Assembly (NCBI GenBank): GCA_037444075.1
Contig: JBBIND010000023.1
Span: forward strand, 1 to 49,449
Source of the DNA: JBBIND01 sp037444075
Lineage (GTDB): Bacteria; Acidobacteriota; Terriglobia; Bryobacterales; Bryobacteraceae
DNA: 49,449 bases
Direction of reading: 5' to 3'
Positions 43,101 to 49,447 of this stretch are shown one piece after another. Made by a program: the position numbers and the translations under genes. Numbering within the stretch: position 1 is the first letter of the stretch; every line of letters begins with the position of its first letter. The notes under the pieces were generated by a model that saw nothing but the letters and a program-made list of their open reading frames with translations, made no database searches and had not been told where the DNA came from.

Positions 43101-43902
43101 GTTCATCACCGACCGTACCGGTTTCTCCTTTCAGCAGGAAACCTATTTGGGTTTATCGACAATCCTTTCCTATGGCTATCGCTTCGAACGGACGAACACT
43201 TTCGACAAGGATCCGGAATCCCTGTTCAAGGTTCCGCCGTTCAACGTTGCCCCGCTAACTTTCTCTTACACGCGTGAGACACGGGACGAGTTCCTGGATG
43301 CTACCCGAGGGTCGTTTATTTCCCATGCGCTGGAGTATTCCCCCGAGGGGATCGGTTCCGACATCCGCTTTGTCAAGTACTTCGGCCAGTATTTCAAGTA
43401 CTTCCCCCTTTCAAAGCCCGCTGAGGTCCCGCTTTCAGGAGGCTTGTTGCGCCCACGCTGGGTGTTCGTCACGGCAGCCCGCGCCGGGTTGGCTAAAGGT
43501 CTCGGGGGACAGAACCTGATCCGCACGGAACGCTTCTTTGCTGGCGGCGGCACCACTATGCGAGGCTTCGAGCAGAATACGCTCGGTCCCGTGGACTTCC
43601 TGGGCGACCCCGCGGGCGGCGACGCCGTCTTCATCCTGAACAACGAGTTGCGGTTCCCCCTCGCCGGTATCTTCGAAGGCGTCGGTTTCCTGGACCTCGG
43701 CAATGTCTACACGCGGGTGGCGGACTTCAATCCGTTCGATGCGAGGTCGGCCGCCGGATTCGGACTGCGTGTCCGCACGCCCTATTTCCTGTTACGCCTG
43801 GACTACGGTTTGAAGCTGAAGATAAATCCGGGCGACCCGATCTTTGGGGTCCCGCCCGAAAAGCGCGGAGCGTTCTTCTTCAGCATCGGGCAGGCGTTCT
43901 AG
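37180..43902 (+). CDS. TamB-TamA fusion: single-chain translocation and assembly module
   Basis: This 2240-residue protein joins two envelope proteins. Residues ~7-25 are a membrane anchor (VVAGLLIVLLLFLAVLH), followed by ~1450 residues of TamB/AsmA-like repeated beta structure, ending in a TamB (DUF490) C-terminal domain (PYVDLLARTKAAGFDINLQL at ~1312; LLTGRTLDQVQGAG). A short Pro/Gly linker (~1482-1493) leads to five POTRA domains (about 1496, 1576, 1653, 1734 and 1815) and an Omp85/BamA barrel (~1900-2240) with the loop-6 motif as MRGF (~2127). TamA and TamB normally are two genes; together they insert outer-membrane proteins or move phospholipids. No separate signal peptide remains for the TamA half, so it would be threaded out by the N-terminal anchor. 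Confidence 0.88.
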   Translation: MLRIALKVVAGLLIVLLLFLAVLHAPFARKFVLGKVQDYLSTSQGIDLRASQLNYNLARLSLSVKDLEVRSLARSGLPPFLRATSVSVKLDPWDLLSGLPRVEQARIEGLNLHVAFDREGNSNLPSAAPTEEEARPSDPNAPLGVLISALHIEPAALLFEDAAVPVRVGLPGWRLRIAGDRDTLEHRIAVETTHPGEVAYENRPLAVARLLLDGALQPGAFTLSRAEVEADGAKISASATVRDFNKPETKFTVGVQADTAPLLAVAGIRERAGGSLNLQAEGGGLIDDLRVSAQLRGEDLYFRNFRRARVAAAARYAGKPGQVELDEFSLNSPYGNLSAQASASHKDASSPGRLSATLRGLDLDAVMRNLGLEMRLASRGSADLEARWKGLDAANLSGQGNVRLTSTRGEPVKDSLPVDAQLAVRMNGDSAWLTVESASALGSVWEGELSVEAMKRLGGELSADVSSLASTLGAAEKLLGEAPGAYSETGVGGSLRLSANLGGTVEAPEVAVELLGSALSSGPISDAELTASAAYTADALNVPALELRWKGQSLRAWGNIGLTGHSPALNLEARIADAALQELLAGLGSDLPVAARLNLEASVKGTVAEPDARLVFSGTELHAYGEDLGTLTLRAGLSQGLAKIETLELLKPLPEGQSGFLRAQGEYDTKSNAYRFQARAENLRLINLTLPEDLAVRGALNLDAEGAGTVEEPGGNLNLRLDEVRVADFDLGNLSAETKLASGNVNLRLAAPRFNVTAAANSSTSAPYTGSFKVAAENSDLSLLGVNITEKEPLEGTLSLRAKGVGDLADWKSVAAAATIERLVIPFRGQELRNQNPLRFELADGRIKAEPGAIRLGDSTIRLAGWLPVEEPEAGAGLHLQADLDLAGLLELLPERPDFKVDGLLTLAATAAGSITKPEPSLLVRLPEATVKQEDLSVKLAGLGGDFKIAPEGTAEFAIRVEKFEAQTPQLNATTGLRAAGRTSKLEDLAALRAEAQFEDLSVVLGKYELRQSGNASLALSDGRARIDRFVLAGPKTEIEAAGSVELTPGSALDLRLAGNFDAEIVSLFAEGVRLRGDSQLVLAVSGDTKQPTLHGYLETTDAQAHLPDAGVLAEALNLRVAMAPERITLERLEGTLNGGTLRGSGVLAYAGSEVKDVRLNILLDGGFFNLPEGLKSQVSADLNARKQDELILVGGKISIQDAAYRDPLELEGQLLSYLQSSKGVEVTEERNPLLASLRFNIAVETANPVLVDNNLAKLAIDTNLRLVGSFYRPSMIGRVTLEEGGQIFLNERKYFVERGVVTLLSEAKIDPYVDLLARTKAAGFDINLQLTGGTDDFTTTFTSDPPLSQPDIISVLLTGRTLDQVQGAGLNVAREQAFSYVSGRAAGRVSRGLQQKLGLSQVRIEPNLIAAESHPGARLTLGQDFTDFLRLIYSMNLADSRDQIYIAEYDLARRFVSRAIRQSDNTYRFEFRHDLRLGGAPDTGRPAVAPGRKEQRVGRITIEGEPVLDERLLLKRFNIKPRDRYDFHKVQQGIERLGKFYADRGYLEARVRVRRSPRDKEREMDLALSISAGPVVQFAFEGYSPSDKLRKQVRQIWNEGFIDAQRTEDSVQAIREHLVAQDLLAAEVTTGISRLPQGEKQVLYRVESGVKYSNVETVFEGAEGLKPGFLSDTIEEAGLADSVYTDPSEVVSALVSLYREYGFLEAKVSQPRYELDASTATGRVIIAVKEGPEFKVGELTFSGNRAVPETDLRAEVTLAPGTSFRTESLNTTVSRLEEFYWTRGYNDVVINYALQRKSAEGQIDLDFRIIENRQEVVRDISIEGRHETSEKFVRNQLTIGDGEVLDFNKTNKSRRNLYGTGAYALVDIQTDRVEQATAAPETEPTPVDLRVSLREVKPFDIRYGAFFDTDRGPGFIADFANRNTLGAARVVGVRTRYDSDIRELRGYFSQPLLRRLPLKTNVVGFVRREIFDTFITDRTGFSFQQETYLGLSTILSYGYRFERTNTFDKDPESLFKVPPFNVAPLTFSYTRETRDEFLDATRGSFISHALEYSPEGIGSDIRFVKYFGQYFKYFPLSKPAEVPLSGGLLRPRWVFVTAARAGLAKGLGGQNLIRTERFFAGGGTTMRGFEQNTLGPVDFLGDPAGGDAVFILNNELRFPLAGIFEGVGFLDLGNVYTRVADFNPFDARSAAGFGLRVRTPYFLLRLDYGLKLKINPGDPIFGVPPEKRGAFFFSIGQAF

Positions 43903-43913
43903 GCGAACCTGCG

Positions 43914-44670
43914 TCACGGCAAGTCCAGTAAAACCGGCATCGGGAGAGACTTTCCGCCGGCGTCCCTCACTTGAATGGACGCATAGCCGAGCGGAGTGAT
44001 TCGCATCTGCCTGTCTTCAATCTCCACCAACAGGAAATGGTGCTGGGGCGCCCATCCGGCGACTTGAGCATCTGCCATGCGGCTACGCACATCCCCGCGC
44101 CTCAGTTCGCCACCTGAGCCGGTGACCACGTAGAGCGTCCCGCGCGTTTGCTGGTTGCGGCGGCTGAACTGCAAGTTGTGTTCATGGCCAGTGAACGCGA
44201 CGGGGACGCCGTACTTCTCGAACAAATCCACCACTGGAAGAAGGACTTCGAGACTGGCTTCATGCCGGGGACCGGCGGTGAAGGGCGGGTGGTGGAAGAA
44301 GGCAATTCTCCAGGGCGCTTTGGAGGACGCCAGCGCATTCGCCAGCCAGAGGAACTGCTCCCCGTCCGGCGCCAGGGACGGCGCCGGGCGGCCGCCGCCG
44401 GTAATGGCTGTCGTGTCAAGCGCAAAGAAATCCGCCAGACCGCCGTAGCTGAAGAGGTAGTAGCGGGCTGCGTCACCGCCTGGGAAGAAGAAGTTGTCCA
44501 GTCCCAGAACGACCTCGTAGCGGTACGGGGTGTCCGGCAGCAGGGCATCCACGCGGAGCCAGTTGCGCGGTTGCCCTCTGAGGCCCCGGACATAACAAGG
44601 CGAAAAGTGCGATCCCCGTCGCCGTGCCTTTCGCCAGGCGCATATACCTCAGCTTCGCAACTCCTTTCAT
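43914..44670 (-). pseudogene. Purple-acid-phosphatase-like metallophosphoesterase, degenerate
   Basis: A signal peptide (KGTATGIALFALLCPGPQRATA, residues 12-34 from 44670) is followed after a frame change by NWLRVDALLPDTPYRYEVVLG, the end of the fibronectin-like domain of these enzymes, and then at once by GLDNFFFPGGDAARYYLFSY and the C-terminal half (FFHHPPF, FTGHEHNLQF). The metallophosphoesterase blocks that hold the first metal ligands (GDxG, GDNxY, GNHD) are missing between them, as is part of the N-terminal domain. The longest intact frame (44552-43914) has 212 residues. At least two deletions plus a frameshift make it non-functional. It is divergent from the beta-CASP gene and converges on tamBA with 11 bases between stops. 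Confidence 0.65.
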
Positions 44671-44727
44671 GCTCCTTTCAGGCTCCGCAAGCCTTGGCAG
44701 GCTTGCTGTTCAAACTAAACTAGATGC

Positions 44728-46143
44728 ATGAAGATTATTTTTCGTGGCGCCGTCGGGACCGTTACCGGATCCATGCATGAACTCCAGTCCGACGGAAAGC
44801 GCTTCCTGCTGGATTGTGGCCTTTACCAAGGCAGACGAAAGCAGGCCCGGGAACGCAACACTCACTTTCCCTTCTCTCCCAAGAAGGTTGACGGGGTGAT
44901 CCTTTCCCACGCGCATATCGACCACAGCGGCAACCTGCCGACCCTTGTGAAGAGCGGTTTTGAGGGGCCTATCCTGACCACGCCAGCTACCGCCGACCTG
45001 TGCCAGACCATGCTCCCGGACTCCGGCTACATCCAGGAAAAGGACGCCGAGTATCTGAACAAGCGTCTGCGGCGCCGCCGCGCACTGGATCCGGATTGTA
45101 AGGATTGCGAAATCGAACCGCTCTACACCGTAGCGGACGTGGAGCAGACTTTGCCGCTGTTTGAGCAGGTGTCTTACCGGTCGCGCCGGGAGTTGAGCGA
45201 CCAGCTTTCCTACGAGGCGTTCGATGCCGGTCACTTGCTGGGTTCTTCCTCGGTGGTGTTCGAACAACGGCGGAACGGCAAGAGCCTTACCCTCGCCTTC
45301 TCCGGCGACATCGGCCGCCCCAATCTGCCGATTATCCGCGATCCGCAGCCCCTGCCTCCCGTGGACTACCTCATCATGGAGAGCACCTACGGCAACCGGC
45401 TCCACCGGCGCGACGAGATGGTGGCCGAAAAGCTGGCCAATGTGATCCGGCGCACGGCTCAGCGCGGCGGAAAAGTGATCATCCCTGCCTTCGCCGTCGG
45501 CCGCACGCAACAGATCGTTCTGATGCTGCGCCAGCTGTGCGAAAAGGGCGAAATTCCCTCCATCCCCATCTTCGTGGACAGCCCGCTCGCCGCGAACGCC
45601 ACGGACGTGTATCGAAGGCACTCGGAATGCTACGACCAGGAGACGACCGCTTTCCTTTGGGACGGCAAGGATCCTTTTGGTTTCAGCCGTCTGCGCTACA
45701 TCCGCGACGTCTCTGAATCCAAGGCTCTCAACGAGTTGAGAGGACCCTTCGTGGTCATATCCGCTTCGGGTATGTGCGAAGCGGGCCGCATCCTTCATCA
45801 CCTCAAGAACAGCGTGGAAAACCCTCGCAACACCGTGCTTATTACCGGCTTTCAGGCCGAGCACACGCTCGGGCGCAAACTCGTGGAAAAAATGCCGGAA
45901 GTGCCGATTTTCGGCGACCCCATGCGGTTGCGGGCCGAGGTAGTTGTGATGAACGAGTTGAGCGCCCACGCCGACCAGAAGGAACTCCTGCGATGGCTTC
46001 TTCCCATGGTGGGAAAGCTGAAGACTGTTTTTCTGGTTCACGGGGAAATCGAGCAAAGTCAAACACTTGCAGACATGATTCGGGAAAACTACGATCTCAA
46101 CGTCGTCATTCCTGTCACCGGACAGGCCTTTGAGCTCTCTTAA
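44728..46143 (+). CDS. Metallo-beta-lactamase/beta-CASP RNase
   Basis: This 471-residue nuclease of the CPSF73/Ysh1-like beta-CASP family probably processes RNA in the cytoplasm. The metallo-beta-lactamase motif is SHAHIDHSG (His/Asp ligands at 61, 63, 65 and 66), with DAGHLLGS, SGDIGRPN and ESTYGNR as further motifs; the beta-CASP part has FVDSPLAANAT, SASGMCEAGRI and LSAHADQ. A Cys pair in CKDC lies in an insertion typical of this subgroup. Length and all metal ligands look normal, so it is the one clearly intact gene of this stretch. It starts 57 bases from the degenerate phosphatase and ends 6 bases before the transporter remnant. Confidence 0.9.
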   Translation: MKIIFRGAVGTVTGSMHELQSDGKRFLLDCGLYQGRRKQARERNTHFPFSPKKVDGVILSHAHIDHSGNLPTLVKSGFEGPILTTPATADLCQTMLPDSGYIQEKDAEYLNKRLRRRRALDPDCKDCEIEPLYTVADVEQTLPLFEQVSYRSRRELSDQLSYEAFDAGHLLGSSSVVFEQRRNGKSLTLAFSGDIGRPNLPIIRDPQPLPPVDYLIMESTYGNRLHRRDEMVAEKLANVIRRTAQRGGKVIIPAFAVGRTQQIVLMLRQLCEKGEIPSIPIFVDSPLAANATDVYRRHSECYDQETTAFLWDGKDPFGFSRLRYIRDVSESKALNELRGPFVVISASGMCEAGRILHHLKNSVENPRNTVLITGFQAEHTLGRKLVEKMPEVPIFGDPMRLRAEVVVMNELSAHADQKELLRWLLPMVGKLKTVFLVHGEIEQSQTLADMIRENYDLNVVIPVTGQAFELS

Positions 46144-46149
46144 GAGTTG

Positions 46150-46710
46150 ATGGCTACAGTCGACCTGCCTCTGCCGGACCACCGCCCTAGGACGCTGCTT
46201 GACAGGGCCCTTGCTCCCGTCAGCAAGGTGCGGGACGGGGAAGGCGCGGGCGCCGTGCTGCTTGCGGCCAACGTCTTCCTGCTTTAGGCGGCCTGCTACA
46301 TTCTCAAAACCGTGCGGGAGGCGCTCATCCTCAGCGAAGCCAGCGCGGAGGTCAAAAGCTATGCGAGCGCCGGGCAGGCCCTGTTGTTTCTATTGTTTAT
46401 ACCCGCCTACGGGGCCTTTGCCTCCAGGGTTAACCGGACCCGGTTGATTTCCTGGGTAACGCTGTTTTTCGTTCGGCACGCCCTGTTTTTGCCCACCAGC
46501 CGGGAGGCAAAATACAAGGCCAAGGCGCCCATCGATACCTTCTTTGTCCGGGCGGGAGATATGCTTCAGGCGGGGGTGGTGTTTGGCGGAACGCGGATGG
46601 GATTCACAGTTCCGCAGTTCGCGGCCATGAATCTGCTGTTTGTGGCGATTTCGCTGGTGGTGGCCGGGGCCATCTTCCGCGAGCACAAGCGCATCGCCGG
46701 CCACGCGTGA
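46150..46710 (+). pseudogene. Npt-type NTP/NDP exchange transporter remnant (amber stop and deletion)
   Basis: Read from ATG 46150, the N-terminus (AVLLAANVFLL) and the following AACYILKTVREALILSEASA match the start of MFS-type Npt1/Npt2 nucleotide transporters. A TAG at 46285-46287 interrupts the first helix where the family has Leu. After VTLFFVRH the frame jumps to SREAKYKAKAPIDTFFVRAG, which is normally ~200-250 residues further on, so most membrane helices are gone. It cannot transport anything. Only 186 codons remain of the ~430 expected. It begins 6 bases after the beta-CASP gene. Confidence 0.7.
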
Positions 46711-46735
46711 GCCTAGCCCCGGGCAAGGCGGGCGG

Positions 46736-47197
46736 CTAGCGCCCGATGATGTCAAACGTGGTCGTTCCGGGCTGCCGAACCTTCCCGTAAACGGCTTCCC
46801 ACTCCCTGTGGGCGGGATGATCGGCATACACTTTCAGGGCCTTCTCATCATCCATCTCCATGCAGACGCCGTATTCGCGAATGCGCCGCATGACTCCGCC
46901 CTGGACCGTATCCACGCCTTCCGTGAATTTCTTCCGGGTCTCGCTGTCCGGCATGAATACCGCGAGGTTGCGCAGCAACTTGCCGTGCCAAACTCGATGG
47001 AGGCCAGGGATCTTGGAAGGCAGCTCGTCGGTGGCTTTGGCGAAAGCCGCCCAGTCCGCATCCGTGGCCCCGGCAATCGGCGTGAAGACAAAACAGTGCA
47101 TCAGCTTCTTCTCTCCCGCGCTCAACAGCCCAGCGCAGACCATCAGGACGGCAGCCAGTGTAATTGCACGCGCAATCCAACCAAGGTTCTTTCTCAT
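46736..47197 (-). CDS. Exported Dabb-domain (stress-responsive alpha/beta barrel) protein
   Basis: A 153-residue protein with a signal peptide (AITLAAVLMVCAGLLSAG) and a single Dabb domain: KKLMHCFVFTPIAG, the helix with AFAKATDELPSKIPGL, and the closing KVYADHPAHREWEAVYG. Dabb proteins are ferredoxin-like dimers; most members have no known reaction, though a few are polyketide cyclases or lyases. It is complete, facing left, 25 bases after the transporter remnant's stop on the opposite strand. A 149-base divergent gap to the small membrane-protein gene contains nothing else I can name. Confidence 0.8.
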   Translation of the reverse strand: MRKNLGWIARAITLAAVLMVCAGLLSAGEKKLMHCFVFTPIAGATDADWAAFAKATDELPSKIPGLHRVWHGKLLRNLAVFMPDSETRKKFTEGVDTVQGGVMRRIREYGVCMEMDDEKALKVYADHPAHREWEAVYGKVRQPGTTTFDIIGR

Positions 47198-47346
47198 AGG
47201 TTCCTCCAGTAGTGGTATGGCTCGCTCACGAGCTCATAAGTTGATTCTAGCAGCCGTTCACGCCAGGGGGCGATGAATTCCAATAGCATGGAAGCAAGGA
47301 GGCGAGCGGCATTCCGGGAGACGGGCCAGGCAAGCAGAGGTCGAGG

Positions 47347-47514
47347 ATGACGGCGTTCGCGTGGTGGTATTTTGCCATCGCGGCGGGTTTTGTGCTCCTC
47401 GGCTTGCAGAGGTTGGTGATCGGTGGCACTCTGCTGGAGGCAGGCTGGCGCTGGCTGGTGGCGGCAGGTTTCCTCGCGCTCGGCTGGCTCACGCTGCGTC
47501 CGGGCCGAAAGTAG
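47347..47514 (+). CDS. Small two-helix membrane protein (55 residues)
   Basis: ATG 47347, preceded by AGAGGTCGAGG, opens a 55-codon frame with two hydrophobic helices (FAWWYFAIAAGFVLLGL and WRWLVAAGFLALGWLTL) linked by a short polar loop, and a basic C-terminus (RPGRK). It resembles the many small hypothetical inner-membrane proteins of this size; no function is known. The codon pattern (third-position G/C) supports real coding. It ends 2 bases before the stop of the convergent gene. Confidence 0.5.
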   Translation: MTAFAWWYFAIAAGFVLLGLQRLVIGGTLLEAGWRWLVAAGFLALGWLTLRPGRK

Positions 47515-47516
47515 GC

Positions 47517-48044
47517 TCAGCGCGTGGTTTCATCCTCGCTGCCAGAGCGGGTATCGTAGCCGCCAAGCCTCTCTTCAATCAGCTTCTGCTCGATCGCCTG
47601 ACTAGAGTTCATGAGCTTCCTCAAGGCGTCTTCCCCGCTTTTTTGAGGGGGCATGGCCTCCCGACGCGCCTCCAGCAGCGGCCATAACCGATCCCGGATC
47701 TTCGGCGGCAGAATCGTTTCGAGGTACTCGAGGGCCGACCCGCGCAAGTGCTCGTCTTCGGTGTGCAGCCCGTGGAATGCCACCCGCAATGGTTCTCTCG
47801 GCAGGACGAGGGAGAGCAGGGCAAACACATGCTCCAGTCCTTTGTGGCTCAGGCCGTGCAGCAGGTCGTCACTAGACGTGGGGAAGTCCCCGTCCAGGGT
47901 CTGGTCCAACAACCTGTAGCTATCCCAGGCTGCCCGGTTCGCGGTGACTTCCTTCAAGGCAGTCTCAAAAACCAGCTCGCGCGGTATGACCAAATCAGGG
48001 TTGCCCAACGATATGGCTCCTTGTTTGTCAGCGCCCGGCGGCAT
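47517..48044 (-). CDS. HEAT-like C-terminal fragment resembling Npt transporter tails
   Basis: This 175-residue helical protein has segments (LEHVFALLSLVLPREPLRVA, HLRGSALEYLETILPP) that I associate with the C-terminal HEAT-like domain of large NTP/NDP transporter proteins of Acidobacteriota. No membrane part and no signal is present, so it is probably a leftover or a free-standing domain. It begins 15 bases after the stop of the FAA/MscS chimera with a weak ribosome site. Its orientation is opposite to the transporter remnant at 46150, so they cannot be two halves of one gene without an inversion. The assignment is tentative. Confidence 0.45.
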   Translation of the reverse strand: MPPGADKQGAISLGNPDLVIPRELVFETALKEVTANRAAWDSYRLLDQTLDGDFPTSSDDLLHGLSHKGLEHVFALLSLVLPREPLRVAFHGLHTEDEHLRGSALEYLETILPPKIRDRLWPLLEARREAMPPQKSGEDALRKLMNSSQAIEQKLIEERLGGYDTRSGSEDETTR

Positions 48045-48059
48045 CCCGTGGCCTCTCCC

Positions 48060-48977
48060 TCAGCGGCCGGCCGGAGGTTGGTTGGGGTCTTGGCCCTCCG
48101 CGAGGAGTTTGCGCGCGACCTGTTCCAATTCCTCTCGGGCTATGCCGCTCAGCCGCACCTCAACCGGCTTGCTGGCTTCTCCGAAATAAAGGCTGGTGTG
48201 AGGGAACGGAATCTCGATCTGCATCTCGTCGAACTTCAGCTTGAGGCGACGGTTCATCTCACGGCCAACGATGAACTGCTTGCCCGGCAGAGTCTTGATT
48301 CGGGCTCTCACCACCACGGCGGATTCATCGAAGCGCTCAACGCCCATCACTTCGACGGGTTCCAGGATCAGGCTGGCGTACTCCGGTTCGTTGCCGACCT
48401 CCTCGGCTACCGCCCGCACAGCCTCAATCACCCTGTCGGTATCCTCCTTGTAAGCGACTCCGAGGTCGAACACATAGCGCGAATACCCCATGGAACGATT
48501 GGCCAAACTCGTAATCGCGCCATTGGGAAAGACGTGGACGGTTTTCGTCGCCCGGCGCAATTGCTTCCCGATGACGAGCACCAGTTCGCCCTCGTAATGG
48601 ACGTTGTTCGCGCCGGGAGGGATCATGATGGGTTCTTCCGGCGGGAGCAGCGCCGACACGGGCTTGAAGCAGATCTCCGGGCGGGAGGGCGCGGGCCGGT
48701 CACCGATGTGGCTCTTATAGTTCAGCCCAACCGCCAGGATTTTGGAAGGCTCACACGGGCAGAGCAGCCTGACTTCAGACAGCTTGAGCCGTTCGCCGGT
48801 GGGTTGGCGGGCCCCGAACAAGTTGCCCGAGATCCTTTGTGTCACCCCTCCATCCAGAATCCCGCAGGCAACTGTGGCGCCACGGCGATACCGCACGAAG
48901 CGGGTAACCGGGCTTTGCCCAAGACCCGCTCCGGCTACAGCGGCGGAAGCGAGGAAGAATCTCCTGGTTGGTTGCAT
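48060..48977 (-). CDS. Chimeric ORF: FAA-hydrolase N-half joined to MscS channel C-domain
   Basis: The first ~140 residues are a Tat-exported fumarylacetoacetate-hydrolase-family protein (TRRFFLASAAVAG leader; ILAVGLNYKSHIGD; ICFKPVSALLPPEEPI; HYEGELVLVIGK). Near 48545 it changes in frame to the soluble C-terminal domain of a small mechanosensitive channel (VHVFPNGAITSLANRSMGYS, FDLGVAYKEDTDRVIE, VGREMNRRLK, IPFPHTSLYFG). The FAA metal site's second half and all channel helices are missing, so neither activity is expected. ATG 48977 follows AGGAGG. I know of no natural family with this combination; deletion or a sequence gap joining two neighbouring genes explains it best. Confidence 0.7.
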   Translation of the reverse strand: MQPTRRFFLASAAVAGAGLGQSPVTRFVRYRRGATVACGILDGGVTQRISGNLFGARQPTGERLKLSEVRLLCPCEPSKILAVGLNYKSHIGDRPAPSRPEICFKPVSALLPPEEPIMIPPGANNVHYEGELVLVIGKQLRRATKTVHVFPNGAITSLANRSMGYSRYVFDLGVAYKEDTDRVIEAVRAVAEEVGNEPEYASLILEPVEVMGVERFDESAVVVRARIKTLPGKQFIVGREMNRRLKLKFDEMQIEIPFPHTSLYFGEASKPVEVRLSGIAREELEQVARKLLAEGQDPNQPPAGR

Positions 48978-49078
48978 GCGCACCTCCTCCTGGCGCGTGA
49001 TTTCATGCTCATGCCAGATGCCGCGATACCAGGCTCCGATGATATGACGGGACGCTGTTTGGGGGCAAACGCTCAGTC

Positions 49079-49447
49079 TTATAGGCGGCGGGCGATGGCA
49101 GCGTAATCCAGACCGCCGAAGAACGCTTCCCGGAATTCGCCCGGCAGTAATGCGAGCGACGGCGAAGCTTCCACCGCGGGATGCAGCCGCTCAACCTGGA
49201 TGCCACCGAACCCGGCTTCCTCCAGGTAGTGCACGAGCAAAGCAGGCGGTATCGGTTTGACGTGTGTGGCGTCCAGATAGAAGTGCGTGGCGAAGATGGC
49301 CAGGCACTCAGGATTGGGTGTTTCGATGACGAGCGGCGCGCCTCTCTGCAAGACGCCGGCGGCCAGACGGATCATCTCCGGTACCTGCCTGGCCGGCAGG
49401 TGTTCCAGCAGGTGGGCGCAGAGGATTCCGTCGCAGCTGAGGTCAGG
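49079..49447 (-). CDS. SAM-dependent methyltransferase, C-terminal part (cut by window end)
   Basis: The frame is open from the window's right edge to 49079 and gives 122 residues. It has the class I methyltransferase motifs that follow the SAM site: FDG-like LSCDGILCAHLLEHLPARQ, then LQRGAPLVIETPNPECL (the motif III strand, with PNP) and a C-terminal LLVHYLEEAGF. Such type-11 methyltransferases act on sugars, lipids or quinones; the substrate is unknown. The N-terminal SAM-binding loop lies beyond the window. It is upstream, on the same strand, of the chimeric FAA/MscS gene by about 100 bases. Confidence 0.75.
   Translation of the reverse strand, partial: PDLSCDGILCAHLLEHLPARQVPEMIRLAAGVLQRGAPLVIETPNPECLAIFATHFYLDATHVKPIPPALLVHYLEEAGFGGIQVERLHPAVEASPSLALLPGEFREAFFGGLDYAAIARRL

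Noticed and set aside
44710..46182. A 490-codon minus-strand open frame opposite the beta-CASP gene
   Set aside because: It is wholly antisense to a gene with all family motifs; its translation shows no recognisable domain and is explained by GC-rich codon structure.
46285..46287. Amber codon recoding suggested by TAG here and at 37168
   Set aside because: Only two cases exist, one in a gene that is also deleted and the other ahead of a usable ATG; intact genes in the window use TAG as an ordinary stop (for example csm1, csm3 and csm5).
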